Positions 5,614 to 10,697 of a stretch of 10,697 bases of DNA are shown one piece after another (positions within the stretch are counted from its first letter, which is position 1; every line of letters begins with the position of its first letter). The stretch spans positions 1 through 10,697 of the forward strand of contig JACIXM010000060.1 in the NCBI GenBank assembly GCA_014360395.1, written 5' to 3'. The stretch is from Actinotalea sp. (GTDB lineage: Bacteria > Actinomycetota > Actinomycetes > Actinomycetales > Cellulomonadaceae). The notes beneath the pieces are model-generated. The model had not been told where the DNA came from and searched no databases. It saw only the letters and a program-made list of their open reading frames with translations. Position numbers and translations under genes: made by a program.

Positions 5614-7716
5614 TCAGCCGGCCAGTGCCGCCAGGACGCCCTCGGCGTAGCGCTCCAGCTTGGCCGCGCCGACCCCCGCGACCGTGCCGAGCTCCTCGCG
5701 CGAGCCGGGTCGGCGCGAGGCGATCTCCCGCAGTGTCGCGTCGTGGAACACGACGTAGGCCGGGACGCCCTGCTCCTTGGCGACGCCCGCCCGCCAGGCG
5801 CGCAGGGTCTCGAACGTCTGCAGCGTCGCCCCGTCGAGGCCCTCGGCGGCGGCGGCCTTCTTCGCCCCGCCGGCCCCGCCGGTGCGCGACCGGCGCACGC
5901 GCTCGGCCCGCTCGGGCTCGCGGCGGAGCAGGACGTCCCGCTCCCCGCGCAGGACGGCACCGCTCGCCTCGGTGACGTGCAGGGTGCCGTAGCCGTCGGT
6001 GTCCACCCCGAGCAGGCCCTGCGCGAGCAGCTGTCGGACGACGCCGCGCCACTGGTTCTCGGACAGGTCGTTCCCCAGCCCGAACGTGCTCAGGCCCGCG
6101 TGGCCGAGCTGGGTCACGCGCTGCGTCTCGCGCCCCAGCAGGATGTCCACCAGGTGCCCGGCCCCGTACCGCTGACCGCGCTCCCGCTCCAGCCGGACCA
6201 CCGTGCTGAGCAGCTTCTGCGCCGCGACGGTTCCGTCCCAGGTGTCCTGCGGCTCCAGGCACGTGTCGCAGTTCCCGCACGGCTCGGCGTCCTGGCCGAA
6301 GTACGCGAGCATCTGCACCCGCCGGCACGAGACCGTCTCGCACAGCGCGAGCATCGCGTCCAGGTGTGCGCCGAGCCGGCGCCGGTGCGCGGCGTCGCCC
6401 TCGGAGGTGTCGATCATCCGCCGCTGCTGGACGACGTCCTGCAGGCCGTACGCGAGCCACGCGGTCGACGGCAGGCCGTCGCGGCCTGCGCGGCCGGTCT
6501 CCTGGTAGTACCCCTCGACGGACTTCGGCAGGTCCAGGTGCGCGACGAACCGCACGTCCGGCTTGTCGATCCCCATGCCGAACGCGATGGTCGCGACCAT
6601 GACCAGCCCGTCCTCGCGCAGGAACCGCGCCTGGTTCTCCTGCCGCACCCGGCGGTCCAGCCCGGCGTGGTACGGCAGTGCGGGGATCCCGTTCCCGGTG
6701 AGGAACGCGGCGGTCTGCTCGACCGACGCCCGGGACAGGCAGTAGACGATCCCGGAGTCGCCCGCGTGCTCGGCCCGGAGCAGCTCGAGCAGCTGGGTCC
6801 GGGCGTTCGCCTTGGGCACCACCCGGTAGCGGATGTTGGGCCGGTCGAAGCTCGCGACGAACTGACGGGCGTCCTCGAGCTGGAGACGCCGTGCGATCTC
6901 CTCCCGGGTCGCCTGCGTCGCCGTCGCGGTGAGCGCGATGCGCGGCACCTCGGGCCAGCGCTCGTGGAGCATCGACAGCCCGAGGTAGTCCGGGCGGAAG
7001 TCGTGCCCCCACTGGGACACGCAGTGCGCCTCGTCGATCGCGAAGAGCGCGATCCGCGCCTGGTCCAGCAGCTCCAGGGTCGCGGGGACGCGCAGGCGCT
7101 CCGGCGCGAGGTACAGCAGGTCCAGCTCGCCGGCGAGCAGCGCCTGCTCCACCTCGCGCCGCTGGTACCCGTCCTGCGTCGAGTTGAGGAACCCGGCCCG
7201 GACGCCCAGCGCGGACAGCGCGTCGACCTGGTCCTGCATGAGCGCGATGAGCGGCGAGACGACGACGCCGGTGCCCGCCCGGACCAGGGACGGGATCTGG
7301 TAGCACAGGGACTTCCCGCCGCCGGTCGGCATGAGGACGACGGCGTCCCCGCCCGCCACCACGGTCCGGACGATCTCCTCCTGCTCGCCGCGGAAGGCGT
7401 CGTACCCGAAGACGGTCCGCAGGACCTCGAGCGGGTCGGGCCGCGGGCCGTCGTCGGGCACGGCGCGGTGGGCGTCCTCGGGCACAGCGCGGTGGGCGTC
7501 GTCGGGCACGGCGCGGTGGGCGGCACGGGCACGGTCCGCGGCGCGGTCGGCCACGGCGACCCCGCCGCGGCGGGGCGGCCGGACCGGCGCGGCGCCGTCG
7601 TCGTCGGGGACGGCCGGACGGTCCGGCGGCGCCTGGTCGTACCAGGGGTCGAACGGCGGCTCGTCGTCGAGCCGCGGCTCGAGCGGCGGCAGGTCGTCGT
7701 GGCTCCCGGCGGTCAT
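5614..7716 (-). CDS. recQ: ATP-dependent DNA helicase RecQ
   Basis: RecQ unwinds DNA 3' to 5' in recombination repair and replication-fork processing. The 700-residue protein has the full domain set. Helicase motifs are PTGGGKS (130-136), [10 protein letters not shown] (154-163), DEAH (228-231) followed by the aromatic-rich loop [19 protein letters not shown] (262-267), IVYCLS (333-338), [15 protein letters not shown] (366-380) and [10 protein letters not shown] (385-394). The RQC zinc site uses Cys464, Cys480, Cys483 and Cys486, then a winged helix. A Gly/Ala/Lys linker (about 609-625) leads to a C-terminal HRDC domain (about 627-699). An acidic, Pro-rich extension of about 92 residues precedes the helicase core, roughly 75 longer than in E. 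coli RecQ. It contains three copies of [10 protein letters not shown] (66-89). ATG 7716 is supported by TAGGGT six bases upstream. The AEC gene ends 126 bases upstream. Confidence 0.96.
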   Translation of the reverse strand: MTAGSHDDLPPLEPRLDDEPPFDPWYDQAPPDRPAVPDDDGAAPVRPPRRGGVAVADRAADRARAAHRAVPDDAHRAVPEDAHRAVPDDGPRPDPLEVLRTVFGYDAFRGEQEEIVRTVVAGGDAVVLMPTGGGKSLCYQIPSLVRAGTGVVVSPLIALMQDQVDALSALGVRAGFLNSTQDGYQRREVEQALLAGELDLLYLAPERLRVPATLELLDQARIALFAIDEAHCVSQWGHDFRPDYLGLSMLHERWPEVPRIALTATATQATREEIARRLQLEDARQFVASFDRPNIRYRVVPKANARTQLLELLRAEHAGDSGIVYCLSRASVEQTAAFLTGNGIPALPYHAGLDRRVRQENQARFLREDGLVMVATIAFGMGIDKPDVRFVAHLDLPKSVEGYYQETGRAGRDGLPSTAWLAYGLQDVVQQRRMIDTSEGDAAHRRRLGAHLDAMLALCETVSCRRVQMLAYFGQDAEPCGNCDTCLEPQDTWDGTVAAQKLLSTVVRLERERGQRYGAGHLVDILLGRETQRVTQLGHAGLSTFGLGNDLSENQWRGVVRQLLAQGLLGVDTDGYGTLHVTEASGAVLRGERDVLLRREPERAERVRRSRTGGAGGAKKAAAAEGLDGATLQTFETLRAWRAGVAKEQGVPAYVVFHDATLREIASRRPGSREELGTVAGVGAAKLERYAEGVLAALAG
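7450..7521 (-). repeat. Three tandem 24-bp repeats inside recQ
   Basis: Three head-to-tail 24-base units lie at 7450-7473, 7474-7497 and 7498-7521. The outer two are identical and the middle one differs at two bases. The period is a multiple of three, so each unit encodes one copy of AHRAVPDD (AHRAVPED in the middle) in the disordered N-terminal extension of RecQ. Copy number could change without a frameshift. Confidence 0.9.
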
Positions 7717-7722
7717 CGGCTC

Positions 7723-7728
7723 ACCCTA
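7723..7728 (-). promoter_or_regulatory. -10 element of a leaderless promoter for recQ
   Basis: The minus strand reads TAGGGT, then six bases (GAGCCG), then ATG 7716. This is the same TANNNT-N6-start arrangement as at the DUF2087 and gpr genes. It suggests recQ has its own promoter and is not only read through from the AEC gene. The rest of the 126-base gap back to 7842 shows no recognisable gene or terminator. Confidence 0.6.
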
Positions 7729-7842
7729 CGGCGCGGCGCCGACAGCCCGGTGCTCGCCCCCGCCCTCGCCAGGGGGACGCACGCGGGCGCGGCACGCCTC
7801 CCCGTGCGGTCGACATGACGCGTCACCGAGGTGCGGCGCGTC

Positions 7843-8772
7843 TCACCCGAGCGCCGCCGCTACCACCAGGACCGCCGGCACGGCGAGCAGCGTCGTCACC
7901 AGTCCGGCGTCCCGCGCGAGCCGCCGCCCGGCCCCGTAGTGCAGCGCGTACATGAGGACGTTCTGTGCGGTCGGCAGGGCAGCCATCGTGGTGACCGCGA
8001 GCAGGGCGGCGCCCTCGAGGCCGACCGCCGTGCCGAGCCCGAACGCCAGCGCCGGATGCACCAGCGACCGCAACCCGGCGACGAGCACGAGGTCCCGGCT
8101 CCACAGCCGGTGCTCCGTCACGCGCCGTGCCGACAGCGACAGTCCGAACGCCAGGAGTGCGAGCGGCGCCGCGGCCGCGCCGACGAGCCGGAAGGGCTCG
8201 TAGACGATCTCGGGCAGCCCCCACGGCAGCGCCGCGAGCAGCAGCCCCGTCAGCGACGCGACGATGATCGGGTTGCGGACGGTCCGGCCGACGACGGCGC
8301 GCCCGACCGACGGCGCACCGGGCACCCGCGCGCGGCTCGCCTCGAGCACGGTGAACCCGATCGGCGCGAGGACGAGCTGCTGGACCAGCAGCGTCGGCAC
8401 GACGGCGACGGCATCCCCGAGCAGGTACACCGCGATCGGGATGCCCAGGTGCGCGGCGTTGAGGTACGAGGCGGCGAGGGTGCCCAGCACCGCCTCGTCC
8501 ACCGGTCGGCGCCACACCCCTCGCAGCACCGCCGCGGCGGTGAGGGCGACGACGGCGGTCGAGGCCGCGGTGACGAGTGCGACGCGGGACAGCAGCACGT
8601 GCAGGTCGGCGTGCGCGATGGTGACCAGGAGGAGGGCGGGCGCGGCGACGACGAACACGACGCGCGCCAGCACGCCGTCGGCGTCGCGTCCCAGCAGCCC
8701 GAGCCGACCGAGCGCCCATCCCGCCGTCGCGATCGCCGCGATGACGCCGAGCGCTGCGAGGACCCCGGTCAC
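7843..8772 (-). CDS. AEC family transporter (auxin efflux carrier type permease)
   Basis: This integral membrane protein (309 residues) of the AEC family would export or exchange a small organic molecule. Bacterial members include malonate and malate permeases; the substrate here is unknown. About ten hydrophobic segments can be picked out: roughly 1-22, 36-53, 61-84, 94-119, 120-145, 167-184, 195-213, 228-250, 253-277 and 288-308. The two conserved AEC half-motifs are present: SYLNAAHLGIPIAVYLLGD (102-120, Asn105), and ALPTAQNVLMYALHYG (265-280, with Pro267, Gln270 and Asn271). I chose GTG 8772 because the first helix begins there and GGAGG lies eight bases upstream. The upstream in-frame ATG 8835 would add a charged, Gly-rich leader before the helix. 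It diverges from nfo and lies upstream of recQ in the same direction. No linked enzyme reveals its cargo. Confidence 0.85.
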   Translation of the reverse strand: MTGVLAALGVIAAIATAGWALGRLGLLGRDADGVLARVVFVVAAPALLLVTIAHADLHVLLSRVALVTAASTAVVALTAAAVLRGVWRRPVDEAVLGTLAASYLNAAHLGIPIAVYLLGDAVAVVPTLLVQQLVLAPIGFTVLEASRARVPGAPSVGRAVVGRTVRNPIIVASLTGLLLAALPWGLPEIVYEPFRLVGAAAAPLALLAFGLSLSARRVTEHRLWSRDLVLVAGLRSLVHPALAFGLGTAVGLEGAALLAVTTMAALPTAQNVLMYALHYGAGRRLARDAGLVTTLLAVPAVLVVAAALG

Positions 8773-8780
8773 CGGGCGAT

Positions 8781-8785
8781 CCTCC
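8781..8785 (-). promoter_or_regulatory. Ribosome binding site deciding the AEC transporter start
   Basis: On the minus strand GGAGG ends eight bases before GTG 8772. This clear Shine-Dalgarno favours GTG 8772 over ATG 8835. The overlapping hexamer GAGGAT is exactly six bases from the GTG and could also be read as a poor -10, but the ribosome-site reading is simpler. Confidence 0.55.
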
Positions 8786-8800
8786 CACCCGGGACCGGCA

Positions 8801-8814
8801 GCCGGACGTCCGGC
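8801..8814. promoter_or_regulatory. Perfect palindrome in the AEC/nfo divergent region
   Basis: GCCGGACGTCCGGC is a perfect 14-base palindrome, 28 bases before the AEC start and 30 bases before the candidate nfo -10. It could be an operator shared by both genes. By my rough estimate, palindromes this size are expected a few times per 10 kb of such GC-rich DNA, so support is weak. Confidence 0.25.
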
Positions 8815-8844
8815 GCTCCCTCCGTCGTCCAGCACCGGCCCGGT

Positions 8845-8850
8845 TAGCCT
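8845..8850 (+). promoter_or_regulatory. Candidate -10 element for nfo
   Basis: TAGCCT fits TANNNT. Transcription would start near 8857, leaving a leader of about 30 bases that carries the nfo ribosome binding site. No clear -35 is seen. Confidence 0.4.
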
Positions 8851-8875
8851 GGCCCTGTCGCCGTCCGCTCGAGGC

Positions 8876-8880
8876 AGGAG
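8876..8880 (+). promoter_or_regulatory. Ribosome binding site of nfo
   Basis: AGGAG ends eight bases before ATG 8889. It is the clearest Shine-Dalgarno in the window and fixes the nfo start, in contrast to the apparently leaderless genes nearby. Confidence 0.7.
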
Positions 8881-8888
8881 ATCCGTCC

Positions 8889-9650
8889 ATGGTGCTCATC
8901 GGAGCGCACGTCCGCGACGGCGACCCGGTGGCCGCTGCCCGCGCGGTCGGTGCCGAGGCGATCCAGGTCTTCGCCGGGGACCCGCAGGGCTGGAAGAAGC
9001 CGAAGCCCCGGGAGGACGCCGACGCCACCCGCGACTCCGGTCTCGGCGTCTACGTCCACGCCCCCTACCTGGTGAACGTCGCCTCGACGAACAACCGCAT
9101 CCGCATCCCGAGCCGGAACATGATCGCCCAGCACGCCGCGGCGGCCGCCGACCTCGGCGCTCGCGGGCTGATCGTCCACGGCGGGCACGTCGGCGACGGC
9201 GACGACGTCGCGACCGGCGTCGACAACTGGCGCAAGACCTTCGAGCGCGCCACCTTCCCCGTCCGGGTCCTCGTGGAGAACACCGCCGGGGGCGAGAACG
9301 CGTGCGCCCGGCACCTGGACCGCATCGCACGCCTGTGGGACGCGATCGGCGGCTACGACGTCGGCTTCTGCCTCGACACGTGCCACGCCTGGGCGGCGGG
9401 GGAGGACCTGGAGACGGTCGTCGAGCGGCTCGTGGCGATCACCGGCCGGATCGACCTCGTCCACGCGAACAGCTCGCGCGACCCGTTCGACTCCAGCCGC
9501 GACCGCCACGCGAGCTTCGCGACGGGCACCATCCCGCCGGAGCTCCTCGCGCACGTCGTGCGGGAGGCGGGCTGCGACGTCGTCGTCGAGACGCCGGCCG
9601 AGCGCCAGGGGGAGGACATCGCGTTCCTGCGCGCCGCGCTCGAGGGCTGA
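8889..9650 (+). CDS. nfo: Endonuclease IV (deoxyribonuclease IV, AP endonuclease)
   Basis: Endonuclease IV cuts DNA 5' of abasic sites and removes blocked 3' ends during base excision repair. The 253-residue protein is a TIM barrel of the AP endonuclease 2 family, slightly shorter than E. coli Nfo, as is common in actinobacteria. By family alignment all nine expected zinc ligands are present: His57 (VHAPYLVNVAS), His97 (IVHGGH), Glu130 (LVENTAGG), Asp163 and His166 (CLDTCHAWAAG), His192 (HANSSRDPFDSSRDRH), Asp205, His207 and Glu234 (VETPAE). The N-terminal IGAHV strand is also typical. ATG 8889 follows AGGAG by eight bases, and a candidate -10 TAGCCT lies at 8845-8850. The gene diverges from the AEC transporter and ends 9 bases before the convergent SDR gene. 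recQ, another repair gene, is nearby but on the other strand and separated by the transporter, so co-regulation is not implied. Confidence 0.94.
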   Translation: MVLIGAHVRDGDPVAAARAVGAEAIQVFAGDPQGWKKPKPREDADATRDSGLGVYVHAPYLVNVASTNNRIRIPSRNMIAQHAAAAADLGARGLIVHGGHVGDGDDVATGVDNWRKTFERATFPVRVLVENTAGGENACARHLDRIARLWDAIGGYDVGFCLDTCHAWAAGEDLETVVERLVAITGRIDLVHANSSRDPFDSSRDRHASFATGTIPPELLAHVVREAGCDVVVETPAERQGEDIAFLRAALEG

Positions 9651-9659
9651 GGCTGCGCC

Positions 9660-10508
9660 TCAGCCGACGTGCTGCCGCCACGAGTGCGCGGGGTGGTACC
9701 CGAGCAGCTCGCGGGCGCCGTCGATCGCCAGCAGGGTCTCGAACGTGTCGATCTCCCGCGTCAGCCGCACGCCCGGGAACTCGCGTGCCAGCAGCTCGCC
9801 CGACGGCGTGTCCATGATCGTGTCCCCGGCTGCGACGATGACGTTCTGCGACCCCGTCGAGTCGGACTCGACCCCCAGCCGGAACGCCGTCGCGACGTCC
9901 CGCACGTCGACGTAGCCCCAGAGGTTCCACCGGCGCAGCGCCGGGTCGTGGTGGTAGCCGGGGACGGCCGCGTAGTCCTCGACCGTGTGGATGTTCGACA
10001 GCCGCAGCCCGACGAACGGGATGCCCGACCAGTCGCTGAGGTGGTGCGCGGTCTGCTCCGCGAGGACCTTGGACAGCCCGTACGTCGTCGTCGGCAGCGG
10101 GAAGTGCGCCTCGTCGACCGGCGCGTAGCGCGGCGCCGTGTCGAACGGCAGGCCGAGCGTCGTCTCGCTCGAGGCCCACACCACCCGCCGGACCTTCAGT
10201 CGCGTCGCCGCGAGGAAGACGTTGTGGTTCATCGCGGTGTTGCGGTTGAGCGTCTCCGGCGCGGTCGCCCGGCCCGGCGCGGGGATGTTGCCCAGGTGCA
10301 CGACGACGTCCGCGCCCGCGATCGCCTCGAACGCCTGCCCGTAGTCGGTGAGGTCGGCCAGGACCAGCGGCGTGCCCAGGTCGTTCTGGTCGCCCGCCGG
10401 GCCGGCGAGGTCGCTCGCCAGCACCTCGTAGCCGTGGGCGAGGAGGTCCGCGACGACCGCCCTGCCCGCCTTGCCGTACGCCCCGGTGACCGCAACCGTC
10501 GTCGTCAT
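9660..10508 (-). CDS. NAD(P)-dependent oxidoreductase (extended SDR, NAD-epimerase family)
   Basis: The 282-residue cytosolic protein is an extended short-chain dehydrogenase, probably acting on a sugar, sugar acid or related polyol; the substrate is unknown. The nucleotide-binding motif GAYGKAG lies at residues 9-15, and Asp33 at the end of the second strand favours NAD over NADP. Catalytic residues are Ser113/Ser114 (VVWASSE) and Tyr143-x3-Lys147 (TYGLSK). Other family features are VVVHLGNIPAPGR (68-80), LRLSNIHTVEDY (168-179) and YVDVRDVATAFRLGVE (199-214). The shape resembles uronate dehydrogenase-like and UDP-glucose 4-epimerase-like proteins, but I cannot separate these. ATG 10508 is preceded by GAGGA seven bases upstream, usable as a ribosome site, and GAGGAT could also be a poor leaderless -10. 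It is not closely related to the SDR at the left end beyond the shared fold. It converges with nfo. Confidence 0.87.
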   Translation of the reverse strand: MTTTVAVTGAYGKAGRAVVADLLAHGYEVLASDLAGPAGDQNDLGTPLVLADLTDYGQAFEAIAGADVVVHLGNIPAPGRATAPETLNRNTAMNHNVFLAATRLKVRRVVWASSETTLGLPFDTAPRYAPVDEAHFPLPTTTYGLSKVLAEQTAHHLSDWSGIPFVGLRLSNIHTVEDYAAVPGYHHDPALRRWNLWGYVDVRDVATAFRLGVESDSTGSQNVIVAAGDTIMDTPSGELLAREFPGVRLTREIDTFETLLAIDGARELLGYHPAHSWRQHVG

Positions 10509-10556
10509 GCCGCCATCCTCGCACCGGGCGGACGGCGGTGCGGGCGGACCGCGCGT

Positions 10557-10594
10557 CCGCGAGCTCAGCAGTCGTGCACCTGCCGAGCTCGCGG
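10557..10594. repeat. Inverted repeat with 10-base perfect arms
   Basis: CCGCGAGCTC (10557-10566) pairs perfectly with GAGCTCGCGG (10585-10594). After one A/C mismatch, GCAG (10568-10571) pairs with CTGC (10580-10583), giving about 14 pairs around an 8-base loop that contains GTGCAC. It lies about 50 bases upstream of the SDR start. It may be a regulatory site, a second terminator stem, or a copy of a dispersed palindromic element. Confidence 0.55.
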
Positions 10595-10613
10595 GGGCCG
10601 GGCGCAGAGACGG

Positions 10614-10650
10614 GGACGGGGCCCCACGCCAGTGGCGTGAGGCCCCGTCC
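10614..10650. terminator. Strong GC-rich hairpin, probable transcription terminator
   Basis: GGACGGGGCC (10614-10623) pairs with GGCCCCGTCC (10641-10650). After one mismatch, CACGCC pairs with GGCGTG around an AGT loop (CACGCC preceded by one further C-G pair position, 10625-10630 with 10634-10639), giving about 16 pairs in all. No U-tract follows on either strand, which is common for actinobacterial terminators. It probably ends a minus-strand gene beyond the right edge, since the SDR gene starts to its left. No gene is seen in 10509-10697. Confidence 0.65.
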
Positions 10651-10697
10651 ATGACGCCGGTGCCGCGGGCGGACCGCTGTGCCGTTCCGCCCACGGC

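Noticed and set aside
5537..7306. A long in-frame upstream extension of the nucleotidyltransferase frame running through recQ in another frame
   Set aside because: The extension is low-complexity Arg/Pro/Ala sequence overlapping the well-supported recQ reading frame; the family homology begins only after ATG 5536.
7450..7521. CRISPR-like repeat array
   Set aside because: The units are directly adjacent with no spacers, keep a coding period of 24 bases and lie within recQ. There are no cas genes.
8773..8835. Longer AEC transporter start at ATG 8835
   Set aside because: It would add a charged, Gly-rich leader before the first membrane helix and would bury the GGAGG ribosome site within the coding region. 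GTG 8772 fits better.
5614..9650. A recQ-AEC-nfo repair or defence island
   Set aside because: recQ and nfo are common housekeeping repair genes, lie on opposite strands and are separated by a permease. No nuclease, methyltransferase or other defence effector is present.

Overview
The window is high-GC DNA (roughly three quarters G+C by eye, strong G/C preference at third codon positions), with GTG starts mixed with ATG. Several genes have a TANNNT hexamer exactly six bases before the start codon, which points to leaderless transcripts. With the close resemblance of one product to mycobacterial LldD2, this suggests an actinobacterium, perhaps a Micrococcales lineage such as Cellulomonas and its relatives. 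The genus is inference. The DNA looks chromosomal: coding is dense, with no mobile element, CRISPR array, tRNA or rRNA recognised and no gene-free gap over 300 bases. The longest gap is the right-hand 189 bases.

Layout: two plus-strand genes come first, an SDR-type NAD-dependent epimerase/reductase (83-1087) and a small DUF2087 protein (1149-1448). They converge with a minus-strand L-lactate dehydrogenase lldD (1455-2666). lldD diverges, across a 111-base region with a palindrome, from an aldo/keto reductase of the L-glyceraldehyde-3-phosphate reductase (YghZ/Gpr) family (2778-3806). Four minus-strand genes follow; in transcription order they are an AEC-family transporter (8772-7843), recQ (7716-5614), a nucleotidyltransferase (5536-4610) and an SRPBCC protein (4475-3816). 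The AEC gene diverges from nfo (endonuclease IV, 8889-9650), which converges with a second SDR oxidoreductase (10508-9660). The right edge holds two strong hairpins and no gene.

The genes do not form one obvious pathway. Two loose themes can be seen: three-carbon/carbonyl metabolism (lldD beside gpr, with two SDR enzymes elsewhere) and DNA repair (recQ and nfo, separated by the transporter). I found no convincing new multi-gene system; this reads as ordinary core or near-core chromosome. The points most worth a second look are the 24-bp in-frame tandem repeat in the RecQ N-terminal extension, a DosR/DevR-like box upstream of the SRPBCC gene, the shared lldD/gpr control region, the leaderless starts, three convergent gene pairs only 6 to 9 bases apart, and the paired hairpins at the right end.
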